Source: an uncultured Eubacteriales bacterium
GTDB taxonomy: Bacteria; Bacillota; Clostridia; Oscillospirales; Acutalibacteraceae
Reading direction: 5' to 3'
DNA length: 10,023 nucleotides
Assembly (NCBI GenBank): GCA_900321515.1
Contig: ONWI01000237.1
Coordinates: 1 to 10,023 of the forward strand
The notes beneath the pieces were generated by a model. That model did not search any database. It was given only the letters and a program-made list of their open reading frames with translations, and was not told where the DNA came from. The position numbers were made by a program, and so were the translations under genes. Shown one piece after another: positions 1 to 4,589 of this stretch; the first letter of the stretch is position 1; the number at the start of each line of letters is the position of its first letter.

Positions 1-105
1 CTTCTGGTGCGATATGAAAAGAAGGCTAACAACTATCTTGCACTGATTCATTTTGCTTGTGCTGTCATCGTTTGGCGCAAGCTGTTTCCTGTTCATCAAA
101 TTTAA
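1..105 (+). CDS. IS5-family transposase, C-terminal end only
   Basis: The frame is open from base 1 and ends at TAA 103-105, giving the last 34 residues of a protein that starts outside the window. The peptide begins LLVRYEKKANNYLALIHFA and continues AVIVWRKLFPVHQI. RYEKKAxNYLAxxHxA followed by a hydrophobic helix and WRK is the usual C-terminus of IS5-family DDE transposases, just after the last catalytic glutamate region. An IS-like terminal repeat lies directly downstream at 106-120, which supports the identification. The catalytic residues are outside the window, so I cannot tell whether the element is intact or active. The gene is convergent with the HAD gene on the minus strand, with only 15 bp between the two stop codons. 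Confidence 0.85.
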   Translation, partial: LLVRYEKKANNYLALIHFACAVIVWRKLFPVHQI

Positions 106-120
106 TTTTGGGATAAATTC
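106..120. repeat. Right terminal inverted repeat of the IS5-family element
   Basis: The 15 bases ttttgggataaattc lie between the transposase stop and the HAD stop codon. Read inward from the element's edge they are GAATTTATCCCAAAA, which resembles the GAGxxTATCCCAAAA ends of the IS427-type branch of the IS5 family. The matching left end is outside the window, so this rests on family resemblance and position. The next three bases (121-123, TTA) fit the short TNA/TTA target duplication of that branch. Confidence 0.65.
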
Positions 121-789
121 TTAGAGCCTGACAGTTTTCAGATAATCCAAAGCTTCAATAAGGTCATTGCAAACAATTTCCGAGAGACGATACATCTCAG
201 CGTCAGCCGGGACGATATCGGGCACCATAATTGGCCACATCCCGGCTGAATAGGCGGCTCTTATCCCGTTAAATGAATCCTCTATTGCAAATGTACTGAC
301 CGGTTGAAACCCAAATTCACGACACGCGAGCAGATATATTTCGGGATTGGGCTTGCTGATTGTCACCGCGTCACCTCCGATGATTCCCAAAAAGAAATCA
401 TAAAGTCCGGCGTTTCTTATCTGTCGTTCGACAGTCTGTTTTCTTGTGGAAGAAGCAATACCCATTGAAATCCCACTGGATTTCAAATAACCCAGAATGT
501 CTGTTACGCCTGTTTTGACAGGAGGATGCCCGTCGGAATATCTCTTCCGGTACAGGTCAATGCTTTCATCCCAGATATTCTTCACCATTTGCCGGTCCAG
601 AATGTTGTCGAACGCGGCTCTAAAAATCGCTGTTGACTGATTGCTGTTGGTTCCGATGCATTTGATATAGGTATTTCTGACAAGATCTTCATCAAGTCCG
701 TATTTCGCGGATACTTCTATCCAGCAGTCAAACTGGGCTCTTTCAGAATCGAAAATAACCCCGTCCATATCGAAAATCACATTGAACAT
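121..789 (-). CDS. HAD-superfamily hydrolase, beta-phosphoglucomutase-like
   Basis: A 222-residue cytoplasmic protein, the normal length for HAD subfamily I enzymes with a helical cap. All four motifs are present: DMDG at 7-10 (nucleophile Asp7, acid/base Asp9), the motif II serine in GIASSTRK (about 113-114), Lys146 in SKPNPE, and the magnesium-binding pair Glu170-Asp171 in AIEDSFNGIRAA. The cap lies between residues about 15 and 90. These proteins dephosphorylate small phosphometabolites or isomerise sugar phosphates; the substrate cannot be read from the sequence. AAGGAG at 799-804 sits 9 nt before the ATG, fixing the start. The gene appears monocistronic: an extended -10 promoter is just upstream and a terminator lies behind that. 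Its stop codon touches the IS end, yet the length suggests the protein is complete. Confidence 0.92.
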   Translation of the reverse strand: MFNVIFDMDGVIFDSERAQFDCWIEVSAKYGLDEDLVRNTYIKCIGTNSNQSTAIFRAAFDNILDRQMVKNIWDESIDLYRKRYSDGHPPVKTGVTDILGYLKSSGISMGIASSTRKQTVERQIRNAGLYDFFLGIIGGDAVTISKPNPEIYLLACREFGFQPVSTFAIEDSFNGIRAAYSAGMWPIMVPDIVPADAEMYRLSEIVCNDLIEALDYLKTVRL

Positions 790-844
790 TGCATTTCGCT
801 CCTTTTTTCTCGTTCAGATAAGATACGTCAGCAGGCTCTAAAAT

Positions 845-853
845 ATTATACCA
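845..853 (-). promoter_or_regulatory. Extended -10 promoter of the HAD gene
   Basis: On the minus strand the sequence reads TGGTATAAT, a consensus -10 hexamer preceded by the TGn extension. No good -35 is found at 16-18 bp, which is typical of extended -10 promoters. Transcription would start near 838 and give a leader of about 48 nt. Confidence 0.5.
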
Positions 854-893
854 TATCTTTTTGAATTTCTCTACTTCAAAATATAAAAAGATA

Positions 894-918
894 GCCGTCC
901 GAGGGTCTTACGGACGGC
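894..918. terminator. Intrinsic terminator, probably bidirectional
   Basis: Perfect 8-bp GC-rich stem gccgtccg (894-901) / cggacggc (911-918) with a 9-nt loop. On the minus strand it is followed by TATCTTTTTAT, on the plus strand by ATTTTAT. The minus-strand direction has the better T-run and would end transcription of the small membrane peptide gene before the HAD promoter. Confidence 0.8.
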
Positions 919-1012
919 ATTTTATATAATTGATTATCATATACACGACCAAATTTTGCCATGTTGTATATGACTTTCGACCTATCTGCAAGAAAAAAGC
1001 CACATCATATGC

Positions 1013-1126
1013 CTATAGATTGGAAATATAGTAGAAAATATAGCCGAGCGAAAAAGCTGCAATCAGAAATACAATAGTAAACATTACTATCGCGTAAACC
1101 TTATCCCGTTTATTTTGATCTTTCAT
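1013..1126 (-). CDS. Small single-pass membrane peptide (37 aa)
   Basis: A 37-codon reading frame, ATG at 1124-1126 to TAG at 1013-1015. The peptide starts with a charged stretch, MKDQNKRDK, followed by a continuous hydrophobic segment of about 25 residues (roughly 10-34: VYAIVMFTIVFLIAAFSLGYI and on) and ends SNL. This is one transmembrane helix with a positively charged N-terminus, expected inside the cell. AAGGAG at 1139-1144 lies 12 nt before the ATG, slightly long but good. An extended -10 promoter lies upstream and a strong terminator downstream, so it looks like a stand-alone gene rather than a chance frame. I recognise no family. It could be a regulatory membrane peptide, a type I toxin-like peptide or a subunit of a larger complex; nothing nearby decides. 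Confidence 0.6.
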   Translation of the reverse strand: MKDQNKRDKVYAIVMFTIVFLIAAFSLGYIFYYISNL

Positions 1127-1219
1127 GGCTTCTTATAACTCCTTCAATTAATACACATATTTACAATAACATGGATAAAAAAATATATTTGTTCCTTTCT
1201 TTTATTGTATTGCATTCAG

Positions 1220-1228
1220 ATTATATCA
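1220..1228 (-). promoter_or_regulatory. Extended -10 promoter of the small membrane peptide
   Basis: The minus strand reads TGATATAAT, a perfect -10 with TGn extension, about 90 bp before the peptide's ATG. No clear -35 at standard spacing; a TTGTCC pair lies at non-standard distances upstream. The predicted leader is about 85-90 nt and AT-rich. Confidence 0.45.
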
Positions 1229-1365
1229 AGTCGTTATGGACAAAAATTGGACAATAAAGCCGTTTCCATAATGTTTTTCTCAAAAATCGGGAGATTCACC
1301 CACTATATAAAAAGAGAGCCCTTGGGATTTGTGCAATATAACAAAGATGCTTGTAGATAATACAC

Positions 1366-1409
1366 AAAAAGCCACTTGCATAAAGGTGTTTACAGTCCCG
1401 CAAGTGGCT
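1366..1409 (-). terminator. Intrinsic terminator of the response regulator gene
   Basis: Perfect 10-bp inverted repeat agccacttgc (1370-1379) / gcaagtggct (1400-1409), loop of 20 nt. On the minus strand the second arm runs directly into TTTTTGTGTA. It lies 43 bp after the regulator's stop codon, so its orientation and place fit that gene. The long loop is unusual but the stem is perfect. Confidence 0.8.
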
Positions 1410-1452
1410 CTATATTACTTAATTGATTATTTACATAATGGAAAAATATAAT

Positions 1453-2187
1453 TTATACCCAACTATATTCTTCCAGATAAGACTTTGTATCCTTATTTGT
1501 GTTATCAAAATTAACGCATGACATATCGGCATAATAGCTTACTCCGTTCTTTTGTATAACCGCCTGGGCGCCGGATTCAGTCAAAACACGCATCAATTCG
1601 TAATACAGTTTATAGAAATAATCCATATTCTTTTGCTCCATCACTCCGTCATCCGCAAACATAACCGCACAGACTTCTTTGGCGGTCATGCTGATTCCAT
1701 TCCGGTCGATCAACAGCGCAAGAAGCTCTTTTGCTCTCTTTCTCTTGAATCGCAGCGGATTACCATTTCTGTCATACGCCTCAAAGCCCCCATAACAGCA
1801 CACTGTTATCAGGCAATCTTTATTTTGTCGTACAGCTTTTATATGGTCGATCTCTCTCTGAACCGATTCCGCATCAATAGGTTTGACCAGATATCCGCTG
1901 TCCCAATGCAATCCCAGCACGTCAATGGCATAGCTGCGGTGTCCGGTGCAAAAGACAATTCCACTATCGGGATGCAGACGCAGCAATTCCCTGGCAAGCT
2001 CAATGCCATCCATCTCGTGCAATTGGATATCAAGAAAAGCTGCGTCAAAATCATGTGTCGCAGCCCATGACAGCGCATCTATCTCATCATCAAAGCATAT
2101 CGCCTCTGTTACGTCGGGACTCTGCAAAACGGCCCGTTTCAGAACCTTCAACAGCAAAACCTCATCGTCTACACATAACACTGTCAT
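1453..2187 (-). CDS. Response regulator with SARP/winged-helix output domain
   Basis: A 244-residue cytoplasmic two-component regulator. Residues 1-115 are a receiver domain: acidic pair Asp7-Asp8 in CVDDE, phosphoacceptor Asp53 in FLDIQLHEMDG, Thr81 in VFCTGH and Lys102 in YLVKPI. Residues about 127-222 form a winged-helix DNA-binding domain of the OmpR/SARP type (KRAKELLALLIDRNG, recognition region around 187-202, hairpin near 209-220). SARP-type regulators of Clostridia often continue into a tail ending in a YSWAE-like motif; here the protein stops at YLEEYSWV, so the tail is short. The ATG at 2187 is chosen because AAAGGTG (2197-2203) lies 9 nt upstream and the receiver begins at once; the frame is open 26 codons further back without a conserved look. 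Its partner is presumably the kinase upstream. Targets are unknown; the divergent sugar operon is a candidate. Confidence 0.88.
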   Translation of the reverse strand: MTVLCVDDEVLLLKVLKRAVLQSPDVTEAICFDDEIDALSWAATHDFDAAFLDIQLHEMDGIELARELLRLHPDSGIVFCTGHRSYAIDVLGLHWDSGYLVKPIDAESVQREIDHIKAVRQNKDCLITVCCYGGFEAYDRNGNPLRFKRKRAKELLALLIDRNGISMTAKEVCAVMFADDGVMEQKNMDYFYKLYYELMRVLTESGAQAVIQKNGVSYYADMSCVNFDNTNKDTKSYLEEYSWV

Positions 2188-2354
2188 TTGCTTTTTCACC
2201 TTTCCATCGAATATTTTAGCCGAGTGTAAAATATGAAAAAAGGCGATAATACGAGGCTTGCGCATTTTAAGCCGCAGCTTTTTTCTCCACTCGGGGCAGG
2301 GACGAATTTGGATTTTTGCCTTTTCGGTATTCGCCCAACCACTATTTATTTTCG

Positions 2355-2453
2355 GTGCGTCTCACTCGCTCGGCTCCGCCTCGCTCGTGGGGCGCTGCCC
2401 CACCACCCCGCAAGGGCTCTGCCCTTGACCCGCGAGGAGGTCCAGACCCCCTC
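2355..2453. repeat. GC-rich hairpin-chain repeat (REP-like)
   Basis: Three hairpins follow one another: gtggggc/gccccac (2387-2393, 2397-2403), caagggc/gcccttg (2411-2417, 2421-2427) and gaggaggtc/gaccccctc (2434-2442, 2445-2453, one mismatch), with loops of 3, 3 and 2 nt. They are preceded by CTCGCTCG-type direct repeats (about 2365-2386) around a small GGC-TCC-GCC hairpin. The stretch is far more GC-rich than its surroundings. Such chains are common dispersed intergenic repeats in Clostridia; only one copy is in this window, so the dispersed nature is from general knowledge. It may fold in the kinase-regulator transcript and affect expression of the regulator. Confidence 0.6.
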
Positions 2454-2540
2454 GACTCCCATTATTGGCGCTGCGCGCTTTACTTTTTTCTTTGTATAAT
2501 TTTACAATCGCCTGATTTAATTGGGCTTTTAAATAATTAA

Positions 2541-2643
2541 CGTAGGAACTGTGCAGAATTTAATCAGTCGTTTATTGCCAAAAAAGTGTCCTTCGGCATT
2601 CTGACGAGCTAAATGTATTAATTATTTCTGCACAGTTACTTAG
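2541..2643. repeat. 103-bp inverted-repeat element, MITE-like or structured RNA
   Basis: The ends are cgtaggaactgtgcagaa (2541-2558) and ttctgcacagttacttag (2626-2643). The inner 12 bp (AACTGTGCAGAA) are a perfect inverted repeat and the full 18-bp ends match at 15 positions. The 67-bp interior holds no gene. Read on the minus strand, the interior contains a second stem, TGCCGAAG with TTTTGGCA (two G-T pairs), so the whole unit could fold into a long branched hairpin. Size, terminal repeats and location just 3 bp past the kinase stop fit a non-autonomous mobile element or an intergenic repeat. No clear target duplication is visible. It has no proper T-run after the outer stem, so I do not call it a terminator. 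Confidence 0.55.
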
Positions 2644-2646
2644 CCG

Positions 2647-4059
2647 CTAAATTCTGACATCTTTTCTTTTCGGCAGTGTAATCAGACATTTTGTGCCCTC
2701 ATTCGGTGCGCTGTGAATGGCAAGACTGCCGCCGCAGATCAATTCCAGCCTTTTACGCACGTTTTCGATACCTATATGGCTCTCGTTGTCCTCCTTCAAA
2801 TGTTCCGAAAAACCAACTCCGTCGTCCACTACACAAATCAAATAGGCGTCGTCTGTCTCCCATGACGAAACCGTCAATGTTCCCTCACTCTTCCGCCGTT
2901 TGCAGATACCGTGCCGGACTGCGTTCTCCGCCAGCGGCTGTACAGACATGCTCGGAATGTTAAAATTTTCCGCCTTAATATCATAAACTACATTAAGGCG
3001 CGGAAATCTCACCTGTTCTATAGAAAGATAGTTTTGCAGATGTTCCAACTCCATCTTAAAAGGGACAAGCGGTTCGCTTACAGTGTCAAGGAAATTATTG
3101 CGGAGATGTCTTGAAAACAGCCTCAGAAGAGACTGCGCTTCGGTTGGATTCTCAACGCATAGACTGTCAATCGACCCCAGCGTATTCAGGATAAAATGAG
3201 GATTGATCTGGAGTAGCATTGCATTGAGCTGACTTTGTGTAAGTTCTTGTTGGCGATGTATGAGTTCCTTTTCACGCCGCACATACAGATTGGAGTAAAG
3301 AAACACCAATGAACAAAAGGTTCCTATAGGCAGGAGCGTCGGACCGACATGATAAAGCACCTCGAAGGTGCTTATGTATGGCAAAAGCGGATAGATCATA
3401 AGTATCACTTTATCTGAATGCGGAAGGTCCTTTTTCAGAATATGAAAAAAACTTACCAGAAGCAGCACAAACGGCAGAAAAAGGAAAAATACATATGCAG
3501 GTCCTCGTTGATATTGCCCTGTTTGTGGAGATACGGAAAAATAATACCCTCCCCAAATGTTCCCTATAAGGCATCCGATATTTACTACAGATACTAAATT
3601 GATGGTTTTGGTTGAAAAAGCAAATTGTTCTGGGTCATCTTCCAGCCATTCACACATTATGTACCAATAAACAAACGCCATGGAAACAGGACAAACGCAG
3701 TAAATTGTATTGATCAGAAGATTGGCAAAATGAAGGGACGGAATTCCGTCAATCAGCCAGAATACCGCATCGGAAAACAGATACAACACATCCAGTGCAA
3801 CCACCACTAAAAACAGCACATTAATACGGTTATTCAGTCCGCTGCGAACTATGCTGCCGAATATCAAAAGCAGCACAAATATTCCTAAACATTCCATCGT
3901 CAGATTAGGAACGCTGATATCAGGGATATTGTTCCACATATATTTTGAAAGAGTCAACAAAAAGACAAACATAGCCGACTGTAAACCAAGTACGACATAG
4001 CACAATTGTCGTCTGTAAACATACAGCCGATTAAATGCCTGACGCAACCAGCACAACAC
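2647..4059 (-). CDS. LytS/YesM-type sensor histidine kinase
   Basis: A 470-residue membrane sensor kinase. The N-terminal half has about eight hydrophobic segments (near 19-38, 54-71, 80-101, 112-137, 153-172, 187-207, 218-237, 241-258), a multi-helix sensor with no large outside domain. A short linker (about 260-278, RREKELIHRQQELTQ) leads to the His_kinase domain with phosphoacceptor His288 in LLQINPHFILNTL. The ATPase domain has the N box QPLAENAVRHG (Asn379), G1 motif DDGVGF (412-417) and G2 IGIENVRKRL (429-438). This architecture belongs to the LytS/YesM class. The start is GTG at 4057-4059: GGAGG (4069-4073) lies 9 nt upstream, and no ATG in frame fits. Signal unknown; it stands divergent from the sugar operon, which suggests sensing of the sugar or an envelope state. 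Confidence 0.9.
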   Translation of the reverse strand: MLCWLRQAFNRLYVYRRQLCYVVLGLQSAMFVFLLTLSKYMWNNIPDISVPNLTMECLGIFVLLLIFGSIVRSGLNNRINVLFLVVVALDVLYLFSDAVFWLIDGIPSLHFANLLINTIYCVCPVSMAFVYWYIMCEWLEDDPEQFAFSTKTINLVSVVNIGCLIGNIWGGYYFSVSPQTGQYQRGPAYVFFLFLPFVLLLVSFFHILKKDLPHSDKVILMIYPLLPYISTFEVLYHVGPTLLPIGTFCSLVFLYSNLYVRREKELIHRQQELTQSQLNAMLLQINPHFILNTLGSIDSLCVENPTEAQSLLRLFSRHLRNNFLDTVSEPLVPFKMELEHLQNYLSIEQVRFPRLNVVYDIKAENFNIPSMSVQPLAENAVRHGICKRRKSEGTLTVSSWETDDAYLICVVDDGVGFSEHLKEDNESHIGIENVRKRLELICGGSLAIHSAPNEGTKCLITLPKRKDVRI

Positions 4060-4068
4060 AATGACATT

Positions 4069-4073
4069 CCTCC
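4069..4073 (-). promoter_or_regulatory. Ribosome-binding site supporting the GTG start of the kinase
   Basis: GGAGG on the minus strand, 9 nt before GTG 4057-4059. An out-of-frame ATG lies only 2 nt after it, too close to be used. This decides for the non-ATG start. Confidence 0.65.
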
Positions 4074-4197
4074 ATAACAGCGGCTGTATGCATTTCGCTC
4101 AGCCAACAGGTTGTCTTTATTATTGTAGTAATATAGCACACCTGCCGAAGTAAATGCAGCAGTCCTATCGCTCTGTAATGAAATACTACTATTTAAG

Positions 4198-4226
4198 ATT
4201 TTATCACAATTGACAGAGAAATGCAA
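4198..4226 (-). promoter_or_regulatory. Sigma-A-type promoter of the histidine kinase gene
   Basis: On the minus strand TTGCAT (4221-4226) and TAAAAT (4198-4203) are separated by exactly 17 bp. Transcription would start near 4191, giving a leader of about 130 nt. A 7-bp inverted repeat, caaccgg (4237-4243) / ccggttg (4262-4268), lies just upstream of the -35 and could bind a regulator. Confidence 0.65.
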
Positions 4227-4481
4227 TAGACCAAAACAACCGGCGGCTCATTTCTGATTTTCCGGTTGAGAAGAATGTATGCTTGCAAAAACGCCGCTGC
4301 TTATGCCAATACATTGAATGTGATATCAGAGCCTGTTCAGAAATTATCCATGGACAAGCATTTTCATGCTCCGCGCCGCCGTTTCAGGCGTTTTTTTGTT
4401 CATGTTTTTACCGTTATATTTGTCAGCTGCATGGTATCATCGTTCAGTTTCGGTTTCGTCTGTCATTGTTTTATCTTTTAC

Positions 4482-4510
4482 TTGCATTTTTTTCGAGAGA
4501 ATGTTATAAT
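4482..4510 (+). promoter_or_regulatory. Sigma-A-type promoter of the sugar operon
   Basis: TTGCAT (4482-4487), a 17-bp spacer, and a perfect TATAAT (4505-4510). The start would be near 4517, with a very AT-rich leader of about 70 nt. No other promoter is seen before or within the three genes, so they are probably one transcript. Confidence 0.75.
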
Positions 4511-4565
4511 TAATATAAACTAAAATAATCTTATTTATATAAAAAAATATGTATATTTTAACGTA

Positions 4566-4577
4566 TTAACATGTTAA
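4566..4577. promoter_or_regulatory. 12-bp palindrome upstream of the GH2 ribosome site (possible operator)
   Basis: TTAACATGTTAA is a perfect palindrome about 50 bp downstream of the predicted transcription start, directly before and touching the AAAAGGAGG ribosome site (4576-4584). A second half-match, TTTTAA (4556-4561) / TTAAAA (4574-4579), flanks it. It could be a roadblock operator or a small structure over the ribosome site; an AT-rich leader can also give such palindromes by chance. Confidence 0.35.
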
Positions 4578-4589
4578 AAGGAGGTCGCT

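Larger units (their letters stand above)
1..120 (+). mobile_element. IS5-family insertion sequence, right end (partial)
   Basis: The transposase tail (1-105) and terminal repeat (106-120) form the right end of an insertion sequence whose body lies to the left of the window. The short distance from transposase stop to element edge is normal for these compact elements. Chromosomal sequence starts at 121, where TTA on this strand is both the presumed target triplet and the complement of the HAD gene's TAA stop. The family call is fairly firm; the exact boundary is inferred. Confidence 0.75.
1127..1452. other. AT-rich intergenic region between the small peptide and the response regulator
   Basis: This 326-bp stretch holds the peptide's Shine-Dalgarno (1139-1144), its extended -10 promoter (1220-1228) and the terminator of the response regulator (1366-1409). 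I see no other convincing reading frame, repeat or structured RNA. A CCCTTGGG palindrome near 1319-1326 is too short to call. Confidence 0.6.
2188..2646. other. 459-bp spacer between kinase and response regulator
   Basis: Kinase and regulator genes of this type are usually adjacent or overlapping. This spacer instead holds the regulator's Shine-Dalgarno, a GC-rich chain of hairpins (about 2355-2453) and an inverted-repeat element (2541-2643). I find no real gene: plus-strand frames of 74 and 88 codons here mostly translate the hairpin repeat. No strong promoter for the regulator is evident; TATTAT and TAAAAT hexamers occur on the minus strand near 2225-2260 and 2210-2225 but lack good -35 partners. 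Confidence 0.65.
4060..4589. other. Divergent regulatory region between kinase and sugar operon
   Basis: 530 bp without a convincing gene. It holds the kinase promoter (4198-4226), an inverted repeat at 4237-4268, the operon promoter (4482-4510), an AT-rich leader and a 12-bp palindrome (4566-4577). A plus-strand frame at 4266-4523 has no Shine-Dalgarno, runs through the operon promoter and resembles nothing. A weak hairpin cgcc/ggcg (4377-4390) followed by seven T lies at 4391-4397; with no gene before it, it may be the terminator of an unseen short transcript or chance. Nothing else is seen in 4269-4376. Confidence 0.55.

Noticed and set aside
1552..2070. 172-codon plus-strand frame
   Set aside because: Antisense to the response regulator, whose receiver residues and winged helix are clear.
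2365..2453. CRISPR array in the repeat-rich intergenic region
   Set aside because: The units are short self-complementary hairpins of different sequence, not regularly spaced identical repeats.
2233..2540. Two plus-strand frames of 74 and 88 codons between the kinase and regulator genes
   Set aside because: They translate the GC-rich hairpin repeat; no Shine-Dalgarno and no protein-like composition.
2541..2643. Intrinsic terminator of the kinase gene
   Set aside because: The outer stem is long-range and is not followed by a T-run on the minus strand.
3954..4226. 90-codon minus-strand frame overlapping the start of the kinase in another frame
   Set aside because: It begins at the kinase promoter's -35 and overlaps the first membrane helix of the kinase; no Shine-Dalgarno.
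4266..4523. Plus-strand frames of 76 and 85 codons in the divergent region
   Set aside because: They run through the operon promoter, lack ribosome sites, and match no family.
4556..4579. Catabolite-response element before the GH2 gene
   Set aside because: The TTAACG...TTAACA stretch does not keep the TGWAANCGNTNWCA pattern.
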